A stretch of 64,000 bases of DNA, from assembly GCF_014192225.1 (NCBI RefSeq), contig NZ_JACHXS010000010.1, forward strand, positions 124,001-188,000, read 5' to 3'. This DNA is from Pseudoduganella umbonata (GTDB lineage: Bacteria; Pseudomonadota; Gammaproteobacteria; Burkholderiales; Burkholderiaceae_D). The position numbers were made by a program, and so were the translations under genes. The notes under the pieces are model-generated. The model had not been told where the DNA came from. It was given only the letters and a program-made list of their open reading frames with translations, and did not search any database. Positions 33,186 to 41,961 of the stretch are shown here, piece after piece; within the stretch, counting starts at the first letter, position 1, and each line of letters opens with the position of its first letter.

Positions 33186-33434
33186 ATGTATCTCGACGAA
33201 GTAAAGCAGATTGTCATCGACGTCCTCGCGCTCGGCCCGGCTGGCCGTTCGCTGGACGAGCATTCCGCCCTGCTGGGCAGCATCCCGGAACTGGATTCGA
33301 TGGCGGTCGTCCAGTTGATCGGCGCACTGGAAGAACAGTTCGGCTTCAGCGTCGACGATGACGAGATCAGCGCCGAAACCTTTGCCACGCTGGGTAGCCT
33401 GTCCGCCTTCGTGAAGCACAAGCTCACGGCCTGA
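33186..33434 (+). CDS. Acyl carrier protein
   Basis: An 82-residue ACP. The phosphopantetheine attachment serine is Ser38 in ELDSMAVVQLI, and the four-helix acidic pattern is normal. It lies two bases after the GNAT gene and one base before hydrolase 2. Together with the AMP-forming ligase and the PLP decarboxylase transcribed in the opposite direction, it suggests a carrier-bound small acyl or aminoacyl group made within this locus. Confidence 0.92.
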   Translation: MYLDEVKQIVIDVLALGPAGRSLDEHSALLGSIPELDSMAVVQLIGALEEQFGFSVDDDEISAETFATLGSLSAFVKHKLTA

Positions 33435-33435
33435 C

Positions 33436-34287
33436 ATGAGCGCCATTGCCGCCGCGCCACCGGCGCAGCCGTTATTCCTGGATGCCGGCGCGGCGGCTCG
33501 CTTCTGCCTGTACCATGCGCCCGCCGGCCCGTGTCGCGGCGCGTGGCTCTACCTTCACCCGTTTGCCGAGGAAATGAACAAGTCGCGCCGCATGGCCGCG
33601 CTGCAAGCGCGCGTCTTGGCGCAAAACGGCTACGCAGTGCTGCAGATGGACCTGTACGGTTGCGGCGACAGCGCCGGTGATTTTGGCGATGCACGTTGGG
33701 ATATCTGGCTGCAGGACGCGGTGCGCGGCCTGGCCTGGCTCGAGCAGCGCAGTGGCTGCGCTGCCGGCCTGTGGGGGTTACGCCTCGGTGCCCTGCTGGC
33801 GCTGGACATGGCACAGGCGCGCCCGCTTCCTGGCCTGCTTCTGTGGCAACCGGTAACGAACGGCAGCCAGTTTCTCACCAACTTCCTGCGCCTGAAGGTG
33901 GCCAGCCAGATGCTGACGGATGGCGGGGGTGGTAAGGACGGCGGTGGCACCACCGCACTGAAACAAGCTCTCCAGGCCGGCCAGTCGCTCGAAATCGCCG
34001 GCTACACGCTCGATCCCGCCCTCGCACTGGCGATCGATGCGCGCAACGCGGAAAAATTCACACCACCGGCGTGCCCGGTACACTGGTTCGAAGTGGCGGC
34101 TGAAAGTGGCCGTTCCCTGTCGCCTGCCGCGACACGGGTCATCGCGGCGCTGGGTGCCGGGGGCGCGAACATCGCGCCCCATGTCGTCGCCGGGCCGCAA
34201 TTCTGGGTCACGCAGGAAATCGCGACGTGCCCCGCACTACTCGACGCCACACTCCACTCGTTGTCCGAGCCGTGCCATGCAGCCTGA
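33436..34287 (+). CDS. Alpha/beta hydrolase 2, exosortase A system-associated
   Basis: A 283-residue alpha/beta-hydrolase-fold protein (TIGR03101-like). The nucleophile elbow reads GLRLG (residues 114-118), with Arg116 where serine is normally found, so classic esterase chemistry is not expected; I believe this is a feature of the subfamily. MDLYGCGDSAGDF near 71-83 is the typical oxyanion-side motif. A glycine-rich insertion (DGGGGKDGGG) occurs near residue 162. It overlaps hydrolase 1 by 11 bases. Confidence 0.83.
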   Translation: MSAIAAAPPAQPLFLDAGAAARFCLYHAPAGPCRGAWLYLHPFAEEMNKSRRMAALQARVLAQNGYAVLQMDLYGCGDSAGDFGDARWDIWLQDAVRGLAWLEQRSGCAAGLWGLRLGALLALDMAQARPLPGLLLWQPVTNGSQFLTNFLRLKVASQMLTDGGGGKDGGGTTALKQALQAGQSLEIAGYTLDPALALAIDARNAEKFTPPACPVHWFEVAAESGRSLSPAATRVIAALGAGGANIAPHVVAGPQFWVTQEIATCPALLDATLHSLSEPCHAA

Positions 34288-35185
34288 CGAACAAGCACTC
34301 ACGTTTCCATGCGCCGGCGAATGGTTGACGGCGATCCTGAGTCCCACCGCCGCACCCGCCCGGCGCGGTGTGCTGATCGTTGTCGGCGGTCCGCAATACC
34401 GAGCCGGCAGCCATCGCCAGTTTGCATTGCTGGCCCGCGCGCTTGCGGCCCAAGGCATACCGGCCATGCGCTTCGATTACCGCGGCATGGGCGACAGCAC
34501 TGGGCCGGCGCGCGATTTCGAGGATGTCGATGCCGACCTGCGTGCCGCGATCGACCGCTTCATGGCTGCTGTGCCGGGCTTGCAGGAAGTCGTGATCTGG
34601 GGTCTGTGCGACGCGGCGAGCGCTGCGCTGTTCTATGCGCAGCACGACCGCCGGGTATCCGGCCTGGTGCTGCTCAACCCGTGGGCTCGCACGCCGGATG
34701 GGCTGGCGCGCGCCACGCTCAAGCATTATTACGTGGAGCGTCTGCTCCAGCCAGCCCTGTGGAAGAAAATCGCCAGCGGCCAGTTCGAATTCGGCAAGGC
34801 TCTGCGCTCATTTACCGGTCTGCTGCGCGCATCGCGCGGCAGTACCGCCGAATCGCCGGCGCTCCCGGCTTCGATACCAGCGGCGGAGGTATCGAGCTCC
34901 GTTCCGGCAAAGCCAGCCAGCCCAAACCTGCATGCCCGCATGCAGGCCGGATGGCAAGGTTTTTCGGGACCGATTTTATTGATCATCAGTGGCGCCGACC
35001 TGACGGCGCAGGAGTTCCTGGATATGGTGAAGGCATCGCGCCAGTGGCGAAAGCTGCTGGCCGCGTCGCGGGTACAGCAGCGCACGCTGCCGGCGGCGGA
35101 TCATACATTCTCGCGACGCGAATGGCGTGACCAGGTCGCTGCCTGGACGGCAGCGTGGGTACTCGAATGCAGAGCGCCGGCATGA
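34277..35185 (+). CDS. Alpha/beta hydrolase 1, exosortase A system-associated
   Basis: A 302-residue alpha/beta-hydrolase-fold protein (TIGR03100-like). FDYRGMGDSTG (66-76) is the usual strand/loop motif, and the nucleophile elbow is GLCDA (109-113), with Cys111 replacing serine, as in dienelactone-hydrolase-like enzymes. His near 271 (ADHTFS) and an Asp near 240 (ISGADLT) may complete the triad. It may release or transfer acyl groups from the carrier protein. The ATG at 34277 lies inside the end of hydrolase 2. Confidence 0.85.
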   Translation: MQPDEQALTFPCAGEWLTAILSPTAAPARRGVLIVVGGPQYRAGSHRQFALLARALAAQGIPAMRFDYRGMGDSTGPARDFEDVDADLRAAIDRFMAAVPGLQEVVIWGLCDAASAALFYAQHDRRVSGLVLLNPWARTPDGLARATLKHYYVERLLQPALWKKIASGQFEFGKALRSFTGLLRASRGSTAESPALPASIPAAEVSSSVPAKPASPNLHARMQAGWQGFSGPILLIISGADLTAQEFLDMVKASRQWRKLLAASRVQQRTLPAADHTFSRREWRDQVAAWTAAWVLECRAPA

Positions 35186-36465
35186 ACCGCGTCTTGATGA
35201 TTGCCTATCACTACCCGCCAATGCGCGGTAGCAGCGGTATCCAGCGCACGCTGAAGTTTTCGCAGTATCTCCCCCAGTACAGCTGGCAACCGCTGGTGCT
35301 GTCCGCCAACCCGCGCGCCTATGCCAACAGTGGCAGCGACCAGCTGGCCGAAATTCCACGAGAGGCGATCGTGCACCGCGCGTTCGCCCTCGACACGTCG
35401 CGCCATCTGTCGGTGCGTGGTCGCTACGTGGGCTGGATGGCACTGCCCGACCGCTGGGTATCCTGGTGCGTGGGTGCGATTCCGGCCGGACTGCGCATGG
35501 TCAGAAAGTACAGGCCGCAGGTAATCTGGACCACCTATCCGATCGCCAGCGCCAAGCTGATCGGCCTGGTACTGCACAAGCTGACCGGCCTGCCGTGGAT
35601 CGCCGACCTGCGCGATCCGATGACGGATGTCGACTATCCCGCCGATCCGCTGACGCGGCGCTTCTATCGCTGGATCGAGGAAAAGACGGTACGCAACTGC
35701 GCGCTGGCCGTGTGTACGACACCGGGCGCGATCGTTACTTACACGAAGCGTTTCCCCGACATTCCCGCCAGCCGCTTTGCATTGATCGAAAACGGCTACG
35801 ATGAAGAGAATTTCAGTAACGCGGCCGCCTCGCAAAAGCCGGCGGCGCCGGCAGGGGGCCGGCCGTTCACGCTGATCCACAGCGGAATCATTTATCCGTC
35901 CGAACGCGACCCGGTGCCGTTCTTCGAAGCGCTGGCCGATCTGAAGGCCGCTGGCGCCGTCACCGCCGCCCGTCTGCGCGTTGTGCTGCGGGCAACCGCG
36001 CACGATGACTACCTGATACCACTGATCGAAAAATATGGGATCGGCGATATCGTCAGCCTGGCCCCGCACATCGCCTATCGCGACGCGCTGGCCGAAATGC
36101 TGGGTGCGGACGGCCTGCTGGTCCTGCAGGCCACCAACTGCAATCACCAGATCCCGGCCAAGCTGTACGAATACCTGCGCGCGCGCCGGCCGGTGCTGGC
36201 ATTGACGGATACGATCGGCGACACCGCCGCCGCATTACGCCATGCCGGCATCGACACGATCGGTCCACTCGATGACAAGGATGGCATCCAGGCAGCGCTG
36301 CTGCGCTTCCTGGGGCTGGCGGAAGCGGGCCGCGCGCCGCTCGCTTCCGACGAGGCGGTCGCCGCCAATTCCCGGCGCGCCCGCACGGCCGAACTGGCCC
36401 GTCTGCTGAATGCCGTAACGGTGACCGTGCCCAATGCCCAGGCGAAAGGAAGCGAAGCATGCTGA
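35182..36465 (+). CDS. GT4-family glycosyltransferase
   Basis: A 427-residue GT-B glycosyltransferase. The start MNRVLMIAYHYPPMRGSSG is the glycine-rich acceptor-side loop. The donor side is visible at ATNCNHQIPAKLYEYLRARRPVLAL (about 320-345), and LIHSGIIYPSERDP near 230 opens the C-terminal domain. Start: ATG at 35182 overlaps the hydrolase stop (ATGA). It probably adds a sugar to the EPS unit. Its TGA lies within the first codons of the TPR gene. Confidence 0.87.
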   Translation: MNRVLMIAYHYPPMRGSSGIQRTLKFSQYLPQYSWQPLVLSANPRAYANSGSDQLAEIPREAIVHRAFALDTSRHLSVRGRYVGWMALPDRWVSWCVGAIPAGLRMVRKYRPQVIWTTYPIASAKLIGLVLHKLTGLPWIADLRDPMTDVDYPADPLTRRFYRWIEEKTVRNCALAVCTTPGAIVTYTKRFPDIPASRFALIENGYDEENFSNAAASQKPAAPAGGRPFTLIHSGIIYPSERDPVPFFEALADLKAAGAVTAARLRVVLRATAHDDYLIPLIEKYGIGDIVSLAPHIAYRDALAEMLGADGLLVLQATNCNHQIPAKLYEYLRARRPVLALTDTIGDTAAALRHAGIDTIGPLDDKDGIQAALLRFLGLAEAGRAPLASDEAVAANSRRARTAELARLLNAVTVTVPNAQAKGSEAC

Positions 36466-37235
36466 CCCTGAAATCCACAGTGCGATATGTTATGCCGGCA
36501 GCATTCCTGCTGGCTGCAGCAGCCGCAGGTGCGAAACCGTATTGCGGCGATTTGACCAACGCGATCGGACCGTTCGATTATCGCGAGGCGCCACCCGATG
36601 CGCTGTACCTGGTGGAAATGGCGCACTATACCGAAGAGGTGGCCGCGGGTGTAAAAGGCAACACGGGTGCGATTGGCGGCGACCTCGATTACACCTTGCG
36701 TGCATTCCCGAACCACGTGAAGGCGTTGACGACGATGGCGATGACGGCCGCGCGCATGAAGGTCAATCAGCTGCCCAGTGCCAGGTATCCGGTCGAATGC
36801 TACTTCGAGCGCGCCGTGCGCTTCAAGCCGGACGACGGCATGGCCTGGGGCGCGTATGGCAAGTACCTCTACGGCGCCGGTCAGGAGGAGCGGGCCATGC
36901 CGCTGTTAAAGAAGGCCTACGACATGGCGCCGGATAACCCATCCGTCAATTACAACCTCGGCATCGCTTACTTCCGCGCCAAGCAGTACGACCTGGCAGT
37001 AAAACATGCAAAGGTCGCATACCAGCACGACTTCCCGTTCGACGGACTGCGCAATATGCTGGTCGGTGCCCGCAAGTGGGATGGCAAGGTGGAGCCGCTG
37101 CCGGGCAAGAAGAACGAGTCCGGCGGCGAGGAAGACGAGGCCGCGAAGACTACCCGGGAAACAGCCCCGGAAACTTCCCCCGAAACTGCACCGAAAACCG
37201 CGCCGAACACGACGCCCGATACCGCTGCGCGATAA
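36459..37235 (+). CDS. Secreted TPR protein with Thr/Pro/Glu-rich tail
   Basis: A 258-residue protein with a signal peptide (residues 1-25, ending AAGA-KPY). The middle (about 75-200) has tetratricopeptide-like helices (WGAYGKYLYGAGQEERAMPLLKKAYDMAPDNPSVNYNLGIAYFR). The last 45 residues are acidic and then built of T-P-x repeats (TAPETSPETAPKTAPNTTPDT), likely disordered and perhaps glycosylated. TPR proteins are common scaffolds in EPS export. Function beyond that is unknown. Confidence 0.78.
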   Translation: MLTLKSTVRYVMPAAFLLAAAAAGAKPYCGDLTNAIGPFDYREAPPDALYLVEMAHYTEEVAAGVKGNTGAIGGDLDYTLRAFPNHVKALTTMAMTAARMKVNQLPSARYPVECYFERAVRFKPDDGMAWGAYGKYLYGAGQEERAMPLLKKAYDMAPDNPSVNYNLGIAYFRAKQYDLAVKHAKVAYQHDFPFDGLRNMLVGARKWDGKVEPLPGKKNESGGEEDEAAKTTRETAPETSPETAPKTAPNTTPDTAAR

Positions 37236-37250
37236 GCGTTGGCGCGTGCG

Positions 37251-38465
37251 TCACCCATGGCTGGGTGCGGGATGCCTTCCTGGCCCGGCAGCAGGCGCAT
37301 GACGCACCCGCACGCACCATGGAATGACCCAGCCGACGCAGGCGAGGACGACCTGGGTAATGTCGCCATACCTGCCCGGTAATGATTGCTGCAACCACTC
37401 CAGCATGAACATGCCCAGCGCCAGCACCGCCGTACCGATCACGGCACCGGCATCCTGCCGGTGAAACGGCAGCGCCTGCCGCAGCAGGCAGGCCATCGCC
37501 ATCGGCGGCCACAGGAATTCCAGGATGTTCTCGAGCCCGGAAAGGTCATTCATCTGCCCTTCGAACGGTACCCAGTTGAATGACGTCTGGAGCACCTGGG
37601 CATCGCCGGGCAACAGTTCGTAGATCGCCAGCCCGGCGGCCAGCAGGGCTACGCCGGCCATTGCCAACACGTTCGGCCGCAGGCGACGCAACACCGCCAG
37701 CGCCAGCAATGCCAGTGCTACCGCCGCGAGCATTTCCAGCGACAGCACACGCCCAACCACCAGCATCTTCCAGCCGCAAACAAAGCCCGCCAGCAGCAAA
37801 TACAGCCGTAGTGGCGGCCGGCCGGCATGCAGCAGGGTGCACAGCAAAATGCCGAGCGCCACCTGGTAGCACCATAACGTGGCCAACTTGCCCCAGCTGA
37901 ACCAGTAGGGCTCCATCATGGAGCGGTACAGGTAACCCAGCTTGCTGCGTAACTGGGCGATGTCGAGCGACGGCACGAGTGGCGTGGTTTGCGAAAGCAC
38001 CCACAAGGCAATGACGATCAAGCCCGTACTGGCCAGCGGACCCGGGCGGAACCAGCTGTCGCGCAGACGCAGGAATGTGGCGCCCGGCATCGTATGGCGG
38101 CTGACCAGCGCTCCGAGTAACCCGCCGATGACGCTGCCACCGAAGTTCATCGCCACGTCGACCAGTGACGGTACGCGCGAAGGCAGGTACTGCTGGACGG
38201 TCTCGATGCCAAGGCTGAGCGCGGTACCGGTAATGGCAGCCAGCAGCAACCCTACCGCGAACGGCAAGCGGCGGCCGCACCAGGCAACCACCAGCAGGCC
38301 GAACGGCATGTAGACCAGCACGTTCTGGATGACGTCGCCCTTGTCCAGGTACGTCGGCAGGGAATGCAGGAACGTGAGCGGCGGTGCCAGCGGCTCACCC
38401 CACGCAAATGGATACCAGCTGCCGTAGACCAGCAGCCCTGCATACAACAACAACAGGAAACCCAT
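37251..38465 (-). CDS. VanZ-like membrane protein
   Basis: A 404-residue polytopic membrane protein. The N-terminal half has the VanZ-like segment DKGDVIQNVLVYMPFGLLVVAWCGRRLP and ETVQQYLPSRVPSLVDVAMNFGGSVIGGLLG; about ten hydrophobic helices are visible. Its biochemical role is not established, but VanZ-like proteins recur in EPS/XrtA loci. It lies ten bases downstream of PrsR and converges with the TPR gene. Confidence 0.8.
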   Translation of the reverse strand: MGFLLLLYAGLLVYGSWYPFAWGEPLAPPLTFLHSLPTYLDKGDVIQNVLVYMPFGLLVVAWCGRRLPFAVGLLLAAITGTALSLGIETVQQYLPSRVPSLVDVAMNFGGSVIGGLLGALVSRHTMPGATFLRLRDSWFRPGPLASTGLIVIALWVLSQTTPLVPSLDIAQLRSKLGYLYRSMMEPYWFSWGKLATLWCYQVALGILLCTLLHAGRPPLRLYLLLAGFVCGWKMLVVGRVLSLEMLAAVALALLALAVLRRLRPNVLAMAGVALLAAGLAIYELLPGDAQVLQTSFNWVPFEGQMNDLSGLENILEFLWPPMAMACLLRQALPFHRQDAGAVIGTAVLALGMFMLEWLQQSLPGRYGDITQVVLACVGWVIPWCVRVRHAPAAGPGRHPAPSHG

Positions 38466-38474
38466 CGGTACCCG

Positions 38475-39845
38475 TCAGGCCGAGGCTACCGTGGGGCGGA
38501 TCGCATGCCTGTCCATCAGGTCGTACAGCGTCGGGCGGCTGACCCCCAGCAGTTCGGAAGCCTTCACGATATTGCCTTCGACCCGCGCGAGTGCCTTGAC
38601 GATCGCCTTGTACTCGGCCTCGTCGCGCACCTGGCGCAGGTTCAGCGGCTCGTCGTCGACCGGACCGATCCCCAGGCCGAGATCGTCGGCCGTGATCGCC
38701 GGACCGTCCGCCATGATCACCGCACGCTTGATGCAGTTTTCCATTTCGCGCACATTGCCCGGCCACGCATGGCGGGCGATCTGCGCCAGCGCATCGGGGC
38801 CGAAATGCAGCATTGCCCGCCCTTCCTGCGTGCAGAAACGATTCTTGAAATGCTGGGCCAGCAGCACCGCATCGCCATTCCGGTCGCGCAGCGGCGGGAT
38901 CGTCAGAACGATCTCGGACAGGCGGTAATACAGATCCTCGCGGAACTTGCCGTTGGCGGCCAGCGCCTTCAGGTTCTGGTGCGTGGCGCAGATGATGCGC
39001 ACGTCGACCGGAATTTCCTCGTGGCCGCCGACGCGCTCGATGACCCGCTCCTGCAGGAACCGCAACAATTTCGCTTGCAACGCCATCGGCAGATCGCCGA
39101 CCTCATCAAGGAAGAACGTGCCGCCGTTGGCCAACTCCACCTTGCCCTTGGTTTGCTTGGCAGCGCCGGTGAATGCCCCCTTCTCATAGCCGAACAGCTC
39201 CGATTCGAGCAGCGTTTCAGGAATCGCCGCGCAATTGATGGCCATGAAGCGTTCCTTGGCACGCGGCGAAAGCTGGTGCAGCGCGCGCGCCATCACTTCC
39301 TTGCCGGTGCCGCTTTCGCCCAGCACCATCACCGTGGCAGAACTGGGAGCCACCTTCTCGATGTTGCGACACACCTTCAACATGCCGGGGTCGCGGCTGA
39401 TCACTCCCGACAACGGCGAATCGGCCTGCCCCTGCTGCAATCGGCGTTGTTCCTGTTGCAGGCCGTGCAGCACGAAGGCGCGCTGGATCACCAGGTTGAG
39501 CAAATCCGGCTCGCACGGTTTCTGGTGAAAGTCATAGGCGCCCATGGCAATGGCCTTGACAGCGTGTCCGCGGTCCTGGTTGCCGGTGAGAACAATCACC
39601 TTCGTGTCCGGCAGCAGTCCCAGCATCTGTTCCAGTGTAGCCAGCCCTTCGGTGGCGCCGTCCGGATCGGGCGGCAGGCCCAGGTCCATCGTCACCACGG
39701 CAGGTTCGTGCCGGCGCAACTGCGCCAGCGCGGCTTCTCGATCGCCGGCAACCACCACGTCATAGGCGTCCAGGCTCCAGCGCAGCTGTTTCTGCAGGCC
39801 GGGATCATCTTCGATGATCAACAGCTTCGGTTTGGTTTGCGTCAC
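38475..39845 (-). CDS. prsR: PrsR, PEP-CTERM-box sigma-54-dependent response regulator
   Basis: A 456-residue NtrC-type activator of the TIGR02915 family. The receiver domain (about 1-120) has the phosphoacceptor Asp in VTMDLGLPP and Lys in FHQKPCEP. The AAA+ domain has Walker A GESGTGKE near 165, the sigma-54-contacting GAFTGA near 212 and Walker B GGTFFLDEVGDLP near 228. A Fis-type HTH (NIVKASELLGVSRPTLYDLM) ends the protein. I chose the GTG at 39845 because AGAGGA lies five bases upstream. It should bind boxes upstream of PEP-CTERM and EPS genes; see 13675-13692 and 52005-52022. Confidence 0.93.
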   Translation of the reverse strand: MTQTKPKLLIIEDDPGLQKQLRWSLDAYDVVVAGDREAALAQLRRHEPAVVTMDLGLPPDPDGATEGLATLEQMLGLLPDTKVIVLTGNQDRGHAVKAIAMGAYDFHQKPCEPDLLNLVIQRAFVLHGLQQEQRRLQQGQADSPLSGVISRDPGMLKVCRNIEKVAPSSATVMVLGESGTGKEVMARALHQLSPRAKERFMAINCAAIPETLLESELFGYEKGAFTGAAKQTKGKVELANGGTFFLDEVGDLPMALQAKLLRFLQERVIERVGGHEEIPVDVRIICATHQNLKALAANGKFREDLYYRLSEIVLTIPPLRDRNGDAVLLAQHFKNRFCTQEGRAMLHFGPDALAQIARHAWPGNVREMENCIKRAVIMADGPAITADDLGLGIGPVDDEPLNLRQVRDEAEYKAIVKALARVEGNIVKASELLGVSRPTLYDLMDRHAIRPTVASA

Positions 39846-39896
39846 AACAGTCCTCTTGCCGGACACCCGGCTTTATCTCCGACTCAGCTACTGATA

Positions 39897-41927
39897 TCAG
39901 GCGGCGGCGCCCATGGCGTCAGCACCGTACAGCGGCAGGGTCACCGTAAACGTGGTGCCTTGCCCCGGTTCGCTGCGCACGTCCAGCTGGCCGCCCAGTT
40001 CATGAATATATTCCCGGCTTTCAAAGGCGCCGATGCCCATGCCAGCCGACTTGGTCGAGTCGAATGGCTTGAACAGGCGCTCGCGTACGAACTCGTCGTC
40101 CATGCCCTGCCCTGTATCACCGATTTCGACGATGACCGCGTTGTCGCTACCATCGACGCGCACCCATACCCGGCCGTCCCGCGGGGTTGCCTCGATCGCG
40201 TTCTGGATCAAATGCCCCAGCACACGCTCCAGGCGCTCACCATCGGCCAGAACGCGCAAGCCTGGCCGGCCTATGTGCAATGCCGGCTTCGGCTCGAATG
40301 CCGCCTTCAGCGCCAAGGCTCCCGTCAGTACCTGGTCCACGGCGAGAGGGCGCGCATGCTCGGCTGTGGCGGTGCGGCTCAGCTTCTGCAGCATCAGTTT
40401 CATCTTTTGCACCGAATAGCTTACCGTATCCTGCATGTCGCGCTGGAATTCGGGATTGTCGCGATGCTTTTCCGCATTCGCCGTCAGCAGCGACAACTGC
40501 GCGACGAGGTTTTTCAGGTCGTGCACGACGAATGTCGACAAGCGGTTGAACGAATCGAACTGCCGCGCCAGCATCAGCGCATTGTCGGCCTCCTGTTGCG
40601 CCAGGTAGCTGGCTGCCTGCGTGCCGGCCACTTTCAACAAGTCCAATATCTCCCAGTTCAGCGCGACAGGGCTGCGCGGCTGTTGCAGCACGGTGAAGCC
40701 GAACAACCTGCCATGCAACATCAGTGGTACTACCAGCCAGGCGCGCGGAAAGGAGCGCAGCCATTCAGGCAGCGATGGTTCGCCCGTCACCCGCTCATCC
40801 AGGTCGACCACCCACTGTTTCTGTTCTATGAAGCGGCAAAACGGCGAATCGGCGGGCTCGCTGGCCGCGGGTGGCGCCGTATGCCAATGCGCGGCCGGCT
40901 CGCAGCGCGCGTCACGCCGTATCCACAGCGCGCCGCCCGGGCTTTCCACGAGCGCCGCGAGTGCCTGGATCGTGCGTTCGCCAAGGCCGGGGCCCGGGTG
41001 CGACAGCGTACGCGTAAAGCTCAGCCACTCATCACGATAATCGTAGTTATAGCGGTAGAAATGCTTGCTGATGAAAACCTTCAGCCAGGCCCGGAAGCTA
41101 CCCGAGAAGAGAATCCCCACCAACAGGATCGAAGCGCCGAACAGGAACACGAGTTGCATCAGCGAGCCCCAACTGCCCCCCACGAAACGCAGGTAGTACG
41201 CGGCCGAACTCATCGCCAGCAGATAGATCGCGGAACCAATCAGCGCCGCCGAATGGAACAGCATCCGGCGTGACACGGCCAGGTGGCCGGTCCAGGAAGC
41301 ACTACGTACCAGCGACAATGCCAACAGTGGCGCGGTCAACGCATTTACCACGCCCCGCGCGGTCCACAAATCGCGGTTCAGATCGCGGAACAGCAGCATA
41401 TCGCTGTACATATAGAAGTCGAAGGCAAAGATGCTGCCCAGGCCAAGGCAGGCGAACTTGATGGCCCAGCGGCTTTGTGTGCCCGCATTACGGTACAGTT
41501 GCTCGATCAGCAGCATGCCCATGACCGCTGCGCCGACGCGGCCGATCACGGTCAGCTGGAACCGCAGTCCGGCAGGCAGGGCCGGCTCGGCCACCGTGGC
41601 GACCAGCAGCAACAGGTACAAGGCGCCGGCAAACGTCAGCATGCCGCTACGGCGTGACCCGGCTGAACGCAACTGGCCCAGCATCGAAAACAGCACTGTT
41701 GTCCAGGTGGCGTTGCGCAGCAGCTCAGCCAGTTCGGCCGCGAGTTCGGGCACGATCGCGTAAGCCAGACCAACCATCGCTGCGCTCCACGACACCATCG
41801 TGGCGCATGCGACAGCAAACAGGCGGGTATGCGGCCGGCCGCGCCAGCATGTCAACAGCGGCACGCACAAGAGCGCAAACGCCAGCGCGGCGCTGGCATA
41901 GCTGAAAGAAGCGGTACTGACCGGCAT
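39897..41927 (-). CDS. prsK: PrsK, XrtA/PEP-CTERM-system sensor histidine kinase
   Basis: A 676-residue membrane histidine kinase of the TIGR02916 family. Residues about 1-280 form eight or more membrane helices, 300-450 a GAF-like region, followed by the phosphoacceptor motif STFVVHDLKNLVAQ (His near 480) and an ATPase domain with NAIEATPRDG (N box) and GDTGQGMDD (G1 box), GMGIGAFESRE (G2). It should phosphorylate PrsR, encoded 51 bases downstream. The signal it senses is unknown. Confidence 0.93.
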   Translation of the reverse strand: MPVSTASFSYASAALAFALLCVPLLTCWRGRPHTRLFAVACATMVSWSAAMVGLAYAIVPELAAELAELLRNATWTTVLFSMLGQLRSAGSRRSGMLTFAGALYLLLLVATVAEPALPAGLRFQLTVIGRVGAAVMGMLLIEQLYRNAGTQSRWAIKFACLGLGSIFAFDFYMYSDMLLFRDLNRDLWTARGVVNALTAPLLALSLVRSASWTGHLAVSRRMLFHSAALIGSAIYLLAMSSAAYYLRFVGGSWGSLMQLVFLFGASILLVGILFSGSFRAWLKVFISKHFYRYNYDYRDEWLSFTRTLSHPGPGLGERTIQALAALVESPGGALWIRRDARCEPAAHWHTAPPAASEPADSPFCRFIEQKQWVVDLDERVTGEPSLPEWLRSFPRAWLVVPLMLHGRLFGFTVLQQPRSPVALNWEILDLLKVAGTQAASYLAQQEADNALMLARQFDSFNRLSTFVVHDLKNLVAQLSLLTANAEKHRDNPEFQRDMQDTVSYSVQKMKLMLQKLSRTATAEHARPLAVDQVLTGALALKAAFEPKPALHIGRPGLRVLADGERLERVLGHLIQNAIEATPRDGRVWVRVDGSDNAVIVEIGDTGQGMDDEFVRERLFKPFDSTKSAGMGIGAFESREYIHELGGQLDVRSEPGQGTTFTVTLPLYGADAMGAAA

Positions 41928-41961
41928 CAGGACTCCGCGCGGCCGCGCAGCCCGGGGCCGC

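Noticed and set aside
38364..41273. 969-codon plus-strand open frame
   Set aside because: It lies opposite prsR and prsK, whose protein families are certain. Long antisense frames are expected in GC-rich codon-biased DNA; the translated product is His/Gln/Arg-rich without domains.
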